Below the pieces are notes generated by a model, which searched no databases, was not told the origin of the DNA, and worked only from the letters and a program-made list of their open reading frames with translations. 64,000 nucleotides of DNA, from assembly GCF_033115175.1 (NCBI RefSeq), contig NC_084834.1, forward strand, positions 91,159,808-91,223,807, given 5' to 3'. This DNA comes from Lepus europaeus. Taxonomy: Eukaryota > Chordata > Mammalia > Lagomorpha > Leporidae. Position numbers and translations under genes: made by a program. Below, one piece after another: positions 45,533 to 57,887 of the stretch. Every line of letters begins with the position of its first letter. Position 1 is the stretch's first letter.

Positions 45533-47380
45533 AAATCTTATTTAGAGCATTGCAAGCAATTTCTGTCTTCTAGGAAGGATCTAAGCAATTAGCTTGCAAC
45601 AAATTCTGTTTAGAGACAGTACATTCTCAGTGGGGCCTTTAGAATTTAAGGTGGGGGAAAACACCCATCAAAGTCATTTTTGACTCAATGAAGTTACCTA
45701 AATACAGTTTGTCATACCAGTGTTAAGAATTATGTTTACTAAATTGGAAGTTTTAGAAAATTGCTTTTGAAAGAGTAAAAGACTTAGTTAGTCCCAACCC
45801 CGTATTTTGATGTGCCCATGTACCCACTTTCATCTTGGAATAGCACCTTCTTTCCTTTAGCCTATCTTCTTCCACTGCATTTGGTTCTGATAGAGCTGCC
45901 TATATCCCTTTTAAATAATGATTGGACAGCAAAGGATAAGCAGCTCAGAGTTCTTTCTCCTATCCCGTTGGGGCTGCTAAACTGGGATGAGATGACACTT
46001 GGTCTAGAGTCATCTATAGTCACTAAATCCTCAGCCCTCTACCTGCTACATGGGCAAATTCCTTCTAATGTAGAAAAGATGCATAGCCTAGAGATAAGGA
46101 GGGAATCTAGAAATGACATCATGGGACTTTTTTGGCATCTAGGAGAGTGCCACCCCAGGGCTTCCTGCTGTGACTCAATCAGTTCTGTCTTGAGTGGTAG
46201 TTTCTAATTTTTTTGTTTACAGAATCCTCTAAGGCAAGATAAAACTATCACAGAAACCATGCAGACTTGATTTTTTTCCTTCACAATAAGAAGTATAAAA
46301 CAAAAAGAAATGGACTGAGCCAAAACTAATGCAAACTAGACCAGACCTTGTATATTGCAAATGTCAAATTTTTAATACCCAACAAGCTCATCTTTCAGAA
46401 ATTTATTCTATTTTAATTGTGAGTAGAGGATTCTTTCTATAAGGAACATATCTGTATGTTATTAATCATCTTGTGGAAAGGACAGCCCTGTGGTAAGACA
46501 TAGTTTAGCTGTTTTGGGATACAGGCTTCAGAAAGACCTTCCTTCTCTCTAGTTGAAGGGATGGAGGTTAAGAGTGGAGTGGATTCTGAGGCCAGAAGAA
46601 GCTTGGAGTATGCTCATCCCTTGAAGTGAGTTTGACTCTCCTCATGGGGAAAAACCAGGGGTCAAGCAAATTATGCCTTGGGTTGTCAGTGGCTATAAAT
46701 GCACCATGTGAGTTTCAACATTTGTGATATCCATGGACAGCAGAGGCAGTCAGTGATGGTGTAGAAGGTAGGAAAAGAAAACCATGAACGACTTACTCAT
46801 GAGCTCAACCTTCTGGAAATTCAATAATATCAGGGGGATATTTTGAGGGCTTATGTTTTCTGGAGATTAAGCAAATAAAGGCTCTGGGAGAAAGAATGAG
46901 TTTGTTTTGTATGCAGTCTAATGGGGACAAGAACTTTTAGGTTTTATATAGATATTACCTTCAATAACTAACTCATCATGGTTGTTGCTTGTTGAATTTT
47001 CAGAGACCTGCCAGCAGGGAGTTCTCGTCTCAGAGGAACGCTATGTCCTGCAACTCTGTACCCATCCTCTATTAAACTGACTGGTTCTGATCCAATGGTG
47101 CCAGGAAATGATTGGTTTTAATATGATCTCCTTTCAGTAGTAGCTGTCATTATAGGCCATAGTTTTTGTACTCTAATTAAAATGGAGATAGTGTTCTTTA
47201 AACTTGAACTCTGAAGTGGTTCATGTGAATGGCACTTTTTTTTTTAAGGAAAGTAAATAAAACTGACATTTTCATTCTTAGTATTTCTTGCCCAGATTAC
47301 ATTTCCAAACCAATTCTCTGCCTAAAAAATAGATCTCATTGGCACATTAATTCTTGGCATATAACAATGATTATCACATA
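45533..47380. other. Unique sequence with one 131-codon chance-like ORF
   Basis: No repeat recognised over 1.8 kb. The plus-strand frame 45812-46207 (131 codons) is the longest one outside known elements. It has a hydrophobic stretch near its start but no domain I recognise, and no splice or promoter signal supports it. Confidence 0.35.
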
Positions 47381-47605
47381 TAGTGTTTGAATACCACTTT
47401 AATATTTACTAAGAGTTTGCAGGTCCTTTATCTTTTTTGTTCATCAATAGTTCAGTGCAGCTGGTGAGGTACAAGAATTATTTTTATTCCCAGTACACAG
47501 ATGATACAATTAGGTTTAATGAAGTGAAGTGTCTTCCTTAAGCTCACAAAGATGGTAAATGGTGTTCCCATTTTCTTTCGATCTGAATTCTACTCCCTTT
47601 CTGCG
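47381..47605 (-). repeat. MIR relic, antisense
   Basis: 'taagagtttgcaggtcctttatc', 'attcccagtacacagatgatac', 'gtgtcttccttaagctcacaaag' and 'gatctgaattctactcc' follow the reversed MIR order. Confidence 0.6.
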
Positions 47606-48043
47606 AGCCTCTCTTGTTTCCTACTTTGATTTGGATGGTAGCCACTTAATTCCTTATAATACTATTTTGTGAATGTGATTTTATCAAGATTAGGAACAGT
47701 TTTTGATAGTGCAAGACATTTGCCCTAGATTTCATATGTGCTCACCACAGTAAGAGTTGACTAGGAAATGGAGCACTGAATGAGGAGGAGGGGAAGGTCT
47801 AGATTTTGTTTATATTCTGTCACATGGAGAAGACAATTTTCTCTTTAATTCATTTCCTCATATATAAAATAAATAAATGATATTTAATTTCCTTCTAGCC
47901 CACATATTGAATGTTATTCTACTTGCAATCTTTGCTTTTAGAAACTTCATATCTTATCTTTGAGAGTTTTATTCTAAGCCATTTATTTGCATTAAATACT
48001 CTTACCTTATTTCTACATTCTATTCCTAAGGAAATGAAATTAG

Positions 48044-48330
48044 GGGCCGGCGTGGTGGCGCAGCGGGTTAACACCCTGGCCTGAAGTGCCGGCATCCCAT
48101 ATGAGTGCCTGGGAAAGCAGTGGAAGATGGCCCAAGTCTTTGGGCCCCTGCACCCATATGGGAAACTGGGAAAGATGTCTGCTCCTGGCTCCTGGCTTCG
48201 GATAGGTGCAACTCCGGCTGTTGTGGCCATCTGAGGAGTGAACCAGCAGATGGAAGACCTCTTTCTCTGCCTCTCCTCTCTCTGTGTAACTCTGACTTTC
48301 AAGTACATAAATAAATCTTTAAAAAAAAAT
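48044..48330 (+). mobile_element. CSINE, sense, with internal deletion and 13-bp target-site duplication
   Basis: Head 'gggccggcgtggtggcgcagcgggttaac'. The B-box and following part ('ggttctagtcccgg...') is missing, joining 'cccatatgagtg' directly to 'cctgggaaagcag'. Tail 'gactttcaagtacataaataaatc'. The direct repeat GAAATGAAATTAG lies at 48031-48043 and 48331-48343. Confidence 0.93.
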
Positions 48331-48465
48331 GAAATGAAATTAGATCTAGTGAAACTTTGTCTAATCAATGATCCTATGATAATCATTGGTTTGTAACATT
48401 TTGGGTACCACTGCACATTTTGAGTTAGATTTGTAAAAGAAACAGAGAAATTTATACTTCATGTG

Positions 48466-48771
48466 CTTAAAGAATTATTTATTGATTTGAAAGACAGAGA
48501 GACAGAGGAAGAGGCAATCTTCCATCCCCTTGTTGATTCCCCAGATGGCTGCAATGGCCAGGGCTGGGCCAGGCCGAAACCAGGAACCTAATTTGGATCT
48601 CCCACATTGGTAGCAAGGGCCTAAGCACTTGGACCATCGTTACCACTTACCTAAACACATTAACAGGGAACTGGATTAGAAGTGGAGCAGCCAGGACACA
48701 AACTGACGTCCATTTGGGAGGCTGACACCACGGATGTCAGCTTAACCCACTACACCACAATGCCAACCCTA
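48466..48771 (-). mobile_element. CSINE (old copy), antisense
   Basis: 'aattatttattgatttgaaag', GA-rich tract, 'gattccccagatggctgcaatgg', 'aggaacctaatttggatctccc' and 'aacccactacaccacaatgcc' as the reversed head. Confidence 0.88.
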
Positions 48772-48934
48772 GAGAAATTTATTTCTGAGACATGTCACAT
48801 TTTTTAAGAACACCATGAGTTATTGAACACCCAATAATAATTTCTCTATAAAAGTGTTCTATCTTTGAAGTTAAAAAAATGTAACTAAAATAATTTTACA
48901 TTCATGTGAAAGAAAGTGACTTACCACCAAAAAT

Positions 48935-49350
48935 GAGTCAACAAGGTATTGTGGACTAATCTAAGTCTCTCAAAAATGCATATATTAAAAACCCAACCTA
49001 CTATATCTCGGAATGAGGTTGTATTTGTGAATCAGGACCTTTAAAGAATTAATTAAGTTAAAATGAGACTATTAGGATAGGCCTTAATCCAATCTGCTTG
49101 AAGTTCTTATGAAAAAGGTGATTGAGACTCACAAAGAGATACAAATGATGATCATGCATAAAGAAAAAAACATGTGAAGAGGGAATAAGACAGCCCCATC
49201 TACACATCTCTTACCGACAGGACTCACAGGAAGAAGCCCAAACTGCTAAACTCTTGATCTTGGACTTCTAGCTCCAGGATTTGTGAGAAAACAGATTTCC
49301 ATTAAGCCATTTTAAGCCACCTGGTCTATGCCAACCCTTGCGGGCTAAAG
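48935..49350 (+). mobile_element. MLT1-type MaLR LTR, sense
   Basis: 'gtattgtggactaatctaagtctc', 'gaatgaggttgtatttgtgaatcagg', 'aactcttgatcttggacttctagctcc', 'gatttgtgagaaaacagatttcc' and 'taagccacctggtctatg' match the MLT1-like order. Solo LTR, no coding region. Confidence 0.7.
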
Positions 49351-49370
49351 CACTGGTCCTACACATGTTT

Positions 49371-49442
49371 TCTTTTCTTTTCTTTTCTTTTCTTTTCTTT
49401 TCTTTTCTTTTCTTTTCTTTTCTTTTCTTTTCTTTTCTTTTC

Positions 49443-49473
<31 letters not shown>

Positions 49474-49527
49474 CTCTTTTCTTTTCTTTTCTTTTCTTTT
49501 CTTTTCTTTTCTTTTCTTTTCTTTCTT
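49371..49527. repeat. (TTTTC)n microsatellite
   Basis: About 155 bp of TTTTC units, with a small interruption at 49450-49480. It lies exactly where the tail of the adjoining antisense CSINE2 should be, so it is an expanded (GAAAA)n tail on the SINE strand. Lys/Glu-rich frames across it are artefacts of the repeat. Confidence 0.97.
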
Positions 49528-49861
49528 TTTTGACAGGCAGAGTGGACAGTGAGAGAGAGAGACAGAGAGCAAGGTCTTCCTTTTCCGTTGGTTCACCCCT
49601 CAATGGCCACCGCGGCTGGTGCGTTGCAGCTGGAGCACCGCGCTGATCCGAAGCCAGGAGTCAGGTGCTTCGCCTGGTCTTCCCATGGGGTGCAGGGCCC
49701 AAGCACTTGGGCCATCCTCCACTGCACTCCCGGGCCATAGCAGAGAGCTGGCCTGGAAGAGGGGCAACCAGGACAGAATCCAGCACCCTGACCGGGACTA
49801 GAACCTGGTGTGCTGGCGCGGCAGGCAGAGGATTAGCCTATTGAGCCACGGTGCCGGCCAC
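49528..49861 (-). mobile_element. CSINE2 (young), antisense, with expanded tail
   Basis: 'ttgacaggcagagtggacag' to 'gagccacggtgccggcc'. Flanks CACATGTTTTCTT (49362-49374) and CACACGTTTTCTT (49862-49874) differ by one C/T change at a CpG, consistent with a duplication that aged by CpG decay. Confidence 0.93.
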
Positions 49862-50144
49862 CACACGTTTTCTTATGTAGAGTCAATGAATAATTTTATT
49901 CATACCCAATTGAATTATGACGAACCCACCAGAACTTAGCAATGCTCTAGAATATGCAATATGTATATTCCACTATGGAGTATGTGACATGAATATATCA
50001 CTAGAATGCTGGTTCTTCCTTTGTGTAGCACTGGCTACCTCTGTTTTTTTTCCCCCCTGTAGTCTCTCTTCAACATTTCCCATCATCACAATAGTAAATG
50101 ATCTGAGATGAGATTTTATCCTTACTTACTGGAAGATATCTTAT

Positions 50145-50525
50145 CCTATTCCTTCTGCTATAACAAAATATTATAGTCTGGGCAGTTTGAAAACAACGCA
50201 AATGTATTGCTCAAAGTTACAGACACAGGGACGCCCAAGATCAAGGTGCTGGTACCTCGAGAGTCCAGGGAAGGTTACTCTCTGTTTCCAAGGTAGCACC
50301 TTGAATACTTCTTCCTCTGGAAGGAAGGAATATGGCACCTGACATGTGGAAGGGCAAGAGGCTCGAGGCGACCCTTGCCACTTTCGTAATGTACTAATCC
50401 CATCCAGGAGGGTGGTGCTTTTATATACTAGTAGCCTCCTGAAAGCCCACCTCTCAATGCTGATGTATTGGGGTATCCTCATGAACTTTGGAGAAGAAAT
50501 AAACATTCAAATCATATCAGAGCAT
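50145..50525 (-). mobile_element. MLT1-type MaLR LTR, antisense
   Basis: 'ccttctgctataacaaaatattatagtctggg', 'caagatcaaggtgctgg', 'gtactaatcccatccaggagg' and 'gggtatcctcatgaactttgg'. It opposes the sense LTR at 48935-49350. Solo LTR. Confidence 0.75.
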
Positions 50526-50537
50526 TATGCTTTAGAT

Positions 50538-50657
50538 TTCTTTCTTTCTTTTCCTTCCTTCCTTCCTTGTTTCCTTCCTTCCTCCCTCCCTCCCATTTTC
50601 CCTCCCTTCCCTCCTTTCCTCCCTTCCTTCCCTTCTTTCTTTTCCTTCTCTCTTTCA
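50538..50657. repeat. Polypyrimidine (TTCC/TCCC)n tract
   Basis: About 120 bp of almost pure C/T on the plus strand, with TTCC units giving way to TCCC. Only one or two purines interrupt it (for example G near 50569, A near 50594). It follows directly on the MLT1 LTR. Confidence 0.9.
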
Positions 50658-51130
50658 TAAAGTAGGGCCAGTTTAGTGTTTTTTTACACCTTAATAAATA
50701 GTTCTCACAGTGGCTGCTGATGTGTTAGGCCATTTGGTATCAGAAACATCATAGTCATGGTAGTTTTCCCCTTTAACTTGTGGTCTTTAATAAATACACA
50801 AAATCACTTGTGTGAAATTGTCTTTAAACATCCATAATTTTCAGGACTGTTGGTAACCTGGGTCTATTACCCCCAAATAACCTTGTCTCCTTATATCACA
50901 AGGCACGATGCGCTCATGTTCACCTCAATAACAGTGTTGGTAATAACACCCAATGTTGAATATGATGAGGATAATCAATTCTTCTTCACTGGAAATATAG
51001 GCAGATAAATTATGATTTTCAGTTCAGGATATTGTTACATGGGGCTTCCTGAAATGTAAGTTCATTGGCCAAATGAATCTTTAATGCTGAAGTGGTTTTC
51101 TTATCAAACAATCTCCAATAAAAGTTTTTT
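50658..51130. other. Unique AT-rich spacer
   Basis: No recognised repeat or gene. Confidence 0.35.
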
Positions 51131-51133
51131 TCT

Positions 51134-51453
51134 TTTTTTTTAATTTTTTTTTATTTGAGAGAGAGAGTTAGAGAGATAGACAGAGAGAGAAAGGTCTTCC
51201 TTCCGTTGGTTCACCCCCCAAATGGCTGCCACGGCCAGAGCTACGCTGATCCAAAGCCAGGAGCCAGGTGTTTCCTCCTGGTCTCCCATGCGGGTGCAGG
51301 GGCCCAAGCACTTGGGCCATCCTCCACTGCCCTCCCAGGCCACAGCAGAGAGCTGGACTGGAAGAGAAGCAACCAGGACCAGAACCCGGCACCCACATGG
51401 GACGCTGGCACCGCAGGCAGAGGATTAACCAAGTGAGCCATGGTGCCGGCCCC
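51134..51453 (-). mobile_element. CSINE, antisense
   Basis: T-rich tail, 'ttatttgagagagagag', 'cttccgttggttcaccccccaaatgg', 'gcaggagagg'-like body and 'gagccatggtgccggcccc' as the reversed head. The flanks are both T-rich, so the target duplication cannot be fixed. Confidence 0.92.
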
Positions 51454-51489
51454 AACAGTTTTTTTTTCTTTATTTTTATTTTTCCATTT

Positions 51490-51665
51490 TCATTCAACTG
51501 ATATTCCTTGAGCATCCTCTAAGTTTCAGGTGCTAAAGACATAACAGAGAATTAATTAAATTTACATCCTTACATGGAAATCTCATTCTAGAGATGATAG
51601 AGAGATAAAAATACAAATAAACAAGTAAAATATCTTAGTATTTAGACAGTGGTAACTACAGGAAG
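51490..51665 (-). repeat. L2-class LINE 3' relic, antisense
   Basis: 'tattccttgagcatcctctaagtttcaggtgctaaagacataacagag' and 'aaatacaaataaacaagtaaaatat' are reversed L2 terminal phrases. Confidence 0.65.
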
Positions 51666-52530
51666 AAAATAAGGTAAAAATACCTTAAGCAGGCCAGGGA
51701 GTAGTATGAACAAGATCGGTTATGTGTGGCATCAAAGTTTCTGTCTTGTATAACTGTGGAAAGGATGAACAAACAATGTAGGAGAAATGTGGGGTAAGAA
51801 AGGACAGGAGATGACCTAGAGTCTATTAAAGACAGTCCCTGAAGATGAGCCCAATTAAATATTTTATAGAATAACTTGGCAGAGCCAAACAGAATCTCCT
51901 GAGATGATCCTTGTTCTCCTGGGAAGGAAAGCCAAGTCCAGGGCTGGCAAGTCTCACAGAACACTTTCCTTGGAATGAATGAGCTGGGATTTTTTGGCTC
52001 AAATGATTTCTTAGACCTGGGCTCCCTCAGCCTAGTCAGTGAGAAAGTCTTCAAGACCCTTCAGAAAAAAACAAAAAACAAAACAAAACAAAAAAACAAC
52101 AAACCTGTAGCTTGCATGTCAGTCCCTTTTTATCTCCTTTTAAATCAGTCTTTCAATATTTGTCATCTGTTTTCTAAATATAATTGGTGCTGACAAGTTT
52201 ACCACCATTTAAATTCAGCATTTAATACATTGATTTTGATAGTGCCTATCTCTAAATTATGTGATTATAGGTGTTAATTTTTTCTTCTTTTTACTTGCTT
52301 GAATTCCTACAGATTTTTCCATAAATAATGATACTTTACATGTATAATTTCATTATACAAAAGTACAGCAACAGATGCCAAGATGTCATTAATGGTCACC
52401 AAACACTTTATCTATAATGATATAATATTCATTATTCAAAATTTTTCCATTGTTGTCAATATGTATGCATATTGGAATAGGTGTCTTGGAATAACAAGAA
52501 CTATTTTTTTTTTTACATCTTGGAATATTT
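51666..52530. other. Unique sequence
   Basis: No recognised element. The A/C-rich simple stretch at 52066-52102 ('aaaaaacaaaaaacaaaac') may be an old retroelement tail. Confidence 0.35.
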
Positions 52531-52890
52531 ATTCTTTTTTTATTTTGTATTTTTGTTTATTTTATTTTATTTTTTTATTTCATAAATGTGAATTTACAAA
52601 GTGCAACTTTTGTATTGTTGTGGGTTCCCCCCGCCAACCTCCCTCCCTCCCATAGCCCTCCCCTCTCCCTCTCCCATCCCGCCCTTTATCGAGTTTCATA
52701 TTTAATTACCTTCATATACTGAAGATCAACTTAGTATATACTAAGCAAGGATTTTAACAGGCTGCATTCACACAACCGCACGAGGTATAGGGTACTGTTC
52801 GACTAGCAGTGTTTTTAAGTTTCATAGTAAAACACATTAAGGACAGAGATCCTACGTGGGGAGCATGTACCCAGTGACTCCCGTAAGAAC
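52531..52890 (-). mobile_element. L1 3' UTR fragment, antisense
   Basis: Same family as the L1s at 21.0 and 35.0 kb: 'gtgaatttacaaagtgcaac', 'ccctcccctctccctctccc', 'gaagatcaacttagtatatactaag' and 'acacattaaggacagagatcc'. Only the last 350 bp or so of the L1 are present, and CpGs are still seen (for example near 52775). Confidence 0.9.
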
Positions 52891-52914
52891 TATCATTTTT
52901 GAGGGTATATTATC

Positions 52915-53080
52915 AACAGGGTAAGTGTGAAGCACAGGTATTATCATTTAATCCTAACAATAACCTTGCAAGTCCATTGTTGTTTAGGTAAAGAAACTGA
53001 GGTTCTGAGTGATTGCATAACTTGCCTCAGATTACACAGCCAGTGAGTATTAGAATTCAGTTAGAAACCATGGTTCATGG
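52915..53080 (-). repeat. MIR relic, antisense
   Basis: 'tcatttaatcctaacaataacc', 'gtaaagaaactgaggttctgag' and 'gcctcagattacacagccagtgag' are clear reversed MIR phrases. Confidence 0.82.
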
Positions 53081-56000
53081 TCTCATCAATCTATGGCACA
53101 CCTACATCCTGAACCCTACTATGAAGGACCTTGATAGCCTAACGACAGCTGTGTGACTGCCATTCCATAAAATAGTTCCTAGAATAGCAGGAAAAAAATT
53201 GGAGATTAAAATAGGGTTGACATATATGCGTACAATCTTGAGACACCAGTTGATTGCTCCAGGGAAGATACTTGGAATTCAGTAATTAGATGGTGTTGTT
53301 CAAATGGCTTCCAATTTATCCCTAGAGGAAATGGAGGAAATTCAGAGAATTAGAGACAACATTTTAACAGCTTTTGATTATGTGTGCCATGCCTATGTTC
53401 TCTACCATGCCGTTTTCTAGCCATTATTTTTCATATAATGTAAAACTAATAAAAAACTAATTGAATGAAGGAATTAATTGACAGGGAACTGTAAGCACAT
53501 GGAATCAGTAAGGCACAGAATTAACAACCTAGAAGAAATCCTCTCTAACCTCCATGAGTATATCACTGAGCACCATTGTAAGTTCTATGAACTTATTTAT
53601 GAAAAAAACATCAATTTCATTTTTTGCATCAAAATAAGCACATACTTGAATTCCACTTTCCCAAGAACACTTTGCGGTACTATTTATTGGTGTTTGAACA
53701 TTGACTTACTTTCAAGGGCAACCATAGGCTTGAGAATTCAGTGTAACTCATTGTTTTTACAGTTTTAATCTATTTATAGTTTAATATTTTATTTTTCCAT
53801 GTCAAATTTTCAGATCAATATTTAATGGTGTATTTGTTTACATATTTTTCTTCATGTCCAGAATTACCTCTGTCCTATATTAGGTCTATCAGAAGGAACT
53901 AGAGATTTTATAACTACAATTCTGGAAGGTTTAATATTTTGTATGCATTTATATCGAGGCAAGAAGTAGAACCTATGACTTTGTCTTTTAATTGAGGATT
54001 CTTTATCAATCTACACCTGTGCTACAAAGACTCCTGGAAAAATGCTCACAAGAATGTTAATTTGTTTTTCTTGGGAGAAAAACAAAATATAAAACTTCAC
54101 AATATTTAAAAAGGAAGGAAGATAGGGTGTTATTCAGTTAAAACTCTTTTTTAAACATACCATTATTGTGTGGGCTTTACAAGGTAAGATGAATTCAGAG
54201 AAATGTACCTGTTGATAGGTTGAAATAGGGAATTGGTTTATGATTAATAATTATTACTTCTGTAGATTAGAGAACAGAAAAATCATTATTATTTATGTTA
54301 TCCATTCAGGTAAGCTGGAAAATCATTTAATGTATATTGTATTAAAAATAGTGTATTACCTTCCAATGTTGCCTTCTAACATTTAATGTTTCCTTTTGTT
54401 TATTGATACAGACCATATGCTTAGCATATCAACTGGTATAGATAAGCATTCCGTAAGTGTGGAAGACGTATTCAGCATTTTTTAAAATGACTAACATGTT
54501 CTGAAGAAGACTTTCTGTCCATGCAATGTTGCAGATGAGTCTATTTGTTAACACTGCTTTTCATTGTAATGATAAAATTTGACTTTTTTGAATCATTCAC
54601 TTCAAGAAGTTTTATCTCTAAAAATTCCATTTGGAACAGAAAAGAATGGGGTATAGGCATGATATTTCTTATCACGTAGGTTCTCATTTGCACTGATACT
54701 ACATAGTCTCAGTATATAAAGTGTTCAGTGTTTGGACTTCATACAGCTCTGGGTGTGCATTTAAGTAAACATGCAAGAAAGACTTGCTATTTAAATAGTT
54801 GAGAAACCACATTTAGAATTAACTTTATCTCCAAACACTTGGTTTCAAAAACCTAGTCATGAAACTCTGGCACTGGGGAAAAGAGAAATAGAGAGTAATT
54901 TATTTCCTTAACTAGATTTCATTAAATGTGACTGTTTACTTGCCTTTTCCATTTGTGATGGACTGACTTTTTAGTTATCGTTAATGGACTCATTTAGATT
55001 TTTTTCCCCCTTGTGAACCTTTAGCTGCAAATTTCTCTTTTGAATTTGTGGCAAAGTAGTCTCTTTTTGTAAAGATAAAATGACTGAAAATGTATTTTAT
55101 GAGAGGAGTGTGAGATCAAAATTTAAATGTGATATCAAAATGAATCTTTGTATGGGCTTGAGGAAAACCTACACACATCAATATGGTATATTTATCTTCC
55201 ATCGATCTAGTCTGCTGTCATATAGAACCTTGTTTGTCATCACATGCTTCTTTGTTATAAGAATGTTTTATTATCTCTGTCTGTCCTTTAGATCAATTTG
55301 GTAAGAATGTAGAATGGGTTTATTGCCTCTGTTTATTCATAGAGGAGGAAAGAGAACTCCCACAGTTAGTTAAGAGAAATATCAATGGTATGATTTAGAA
55401 AGAATTGTGTGGGTAGTTGAATCAGGACGAGACCCAGGGATCTTTGATCCCTTCCCTGCAGCTCTCACTACAACAGCCAATGTATCACCTTCAAAGATGG
55501 GTAGACAACTAGTTTCCTTGTCTAAGTCATGAGTGAATGACATTGACATGGAGTGAACTGGGCTTTGTAGAATGATTTGCATTAGGAAAGGACAGATGGA
55601 TGTTCCTGTCCTTTAATTCCTCATCATTGAATTAGGCCTTAGATAAGTAAACAAGTCTTCTTTATAAGTAGTAACATTAGAAAAATCACCTTGCATAATG
55701 TAAAGCTTAATTGTGAGAACAAACATCAAGAGATTATCATTATTACTGAGAACATTGGGGGATGTCACTTCAAAACAGGAGCATGAAAGACACGATGATA
55801 GTTGAGAAAACTAGAACTATGTCGTCACAAGCATTCTCTCTTTAGACATCTGAGATGCATTCCTTTCTCCCCTTCACTCCACATGTACCCCCAAACAACA
55901 CACAAAATCCCACACACACTGGTACTACGTGTTGGCTGAGGAGCTGTTTACACATTTGATAAGAAATGGAGGTAGATGCTACAGGAACTCTGTACCTACA

Positions 56001-57885
56001 TCCATAATAAACATTTGCTAAAGATGATTAGAATTCACATAGCTATTTATCATGTATCACATTCATAGCACCAGACAAGAGCAAACCTGCCAGTGGATTT
56101 CATAAATGTGGCCCCCAGAGTTCCCTAGGCCCTCAAAAAAGCAAGCAGTCTACAGCAGTGCCTCACAAAGACCATGACCATGGCCACTTGTGACTTGGGT
56201 TTTTATGATAGTTACTAGCCTTGAATCATTAAAGGGATGTGTGTGTGTGTGTGTATGTGTACACAGTGTTCTATATTTCCAGAGGTGAAAATGAATTCCG
56301 ATTGATTCTCCAGCACTCTTTACCTTTGTGATAACTGAAGCAGCTTCATACAAAGAGCAGTGTGGAATAAACATGATGAGGATTATAGAACATCATGGAG
56401 TTAACTACATTGTGCTCAGAATTTCTACTTTCTCAGCATTAGGTGTTATTGTGAACTCTGTTTACTTTTGCACATTCTCAGTCCTTTGGGAAGGTAGAAA
56501 ATTTTCCTTATAAAGCTCCTGTATTTACATTGTCTCTGATGTTTTAAGCTCAAATTAACCGCCTGCCTTCTAATCCCAAATCATTTTCCTAGGGGGAAGA
56601 AGGTCCTTTGTCCAACATGAACCACCAGCTGCCTCTAGACAGTCAGCAAGAAGAGGACAGAGTTATGTACAGATAACAGCAACAGGGGACACTGTGCATT
56701 GATCAGCTGACAATTTCCAGGATAGGTGAGTGCTGCACAACTTACTAGCAGTTACCCCAAAGGTGTGAAACAATGATGACAAAAATTTACATGTATACAG
56801 CACTATGCAGGTTATAAAATGCTTCTTGTATACTTTATCAAGTTATTTGAATGGTAACAGGGATGGAAAGGTTGAGGAAGGGGAATTATAAAATATATCC
56901 ATAAATATCTCTAAATACTGGCACACATTTAAAAGAGCTTCTCCTTGCTAAGTTTGTATTATGGTTTAATAAATTATTATAATATGTGAGTATGTATAGG
57001 AGGATAAAACTATAAAACAAATAATGGCAAACAAAAACAATGGAATAAAGTGATAAAAAAAAAAAAAAGAAAAACATGCCTAGCATGTTTCCAGAAAGGG
57101 AGAATAGACTGAAAAATAAATTTAAAGATGACTGGAAAGCAAATGCAAATATAGTCACAGAGCTTAAAAGTTGTAAAGCTTTGCAGGTAAACGGTTCTGG
57201 GAATTTGGTAAGTGAAGAGGAATTTTCCTTTCCATATCAAATATACTTGAACTCTGGAGTTACCCAAGAAACAGTTGCCACTGAGCAAATAACTCAGTAA
57301 TTATAGGACACACACACATACACAGATCCAAGGTATATATAATAGCATGAGGGAAGAGAATGTAGATGGATGCAGAAACTGAAGAGCAAGGACAGGAAAG
57401 GGCTGGCAAGGAAGTAATGGGAGATCAGAGCTGAGGGGATCAGAAGCCAGCAGGTGTCACCCATCAAAATTTGAAGTCAAGTTGAGGGACTGGGGAAAAG
57501 CTCCTCAGGCCCTCCCAGGGCTCAGAGCCCAGGGACACCGTCCAACATGGAAGATCAGGTGGCTAACAGGGAGGAAACTGTCATTTGAAGCCAGTGGGGA
57601 TGGGAATAAACTCCAAAAGAGCAAAGGATCCATTGTTTTTCAAAGACAAGGACATGAAATAGAAATCTGCTCAAGCTAGGGGTGGAAGTAGAAAATTCAT
57701 TCAGAGGGAAAGACAGAAGAGGGCGGCGTAACTATAGGGAACTCCCAGAAGGGCTCCACCACTGTTCTACCTTGTGTAAATAACTGGAGCCTCCAAAGAC
57801 TCTGTGCTTGAGCTGTGTGTCTGATGCTTACTCCGGCAATAGTTGAATTCTCAAATACTGCATTGAAGAAGACAGGGTAGCAGCT
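53081..57885. other. Longest repeat-poor stretch
   Basis: About 4.8 kb with few recognised repeats: a possible reversed MIR at 55310-55460 ('ggaggaaagagaactcccacag', 'gacgagacccagggatc'), (TG)n at 56236-56254 and an A15-type run at 57055-57068. Frames of up to 96 codons occur but show no domain. No exon is supported. Confidence 0.4.
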
Positions 57886-57887
57886 GT

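Noticed and set aside
45812..46207. 131-codon ORF as a possible gene
   Set aside because: It has no recognisable domain, no splice or promoter context and no codon pattern beyond chance in 64 kb. It is kept only as a note on the spacer.
49268..49646. Lys/Glu-rich frames on the minus strand and Phe/Ser-rich frames on the plus strand (83-111 codons)
   Set aside because: They are read directly from the (TTTTC)n array and the adjoining CSINE2. They are artefacts of a pentamer repeat that is open in several frames.
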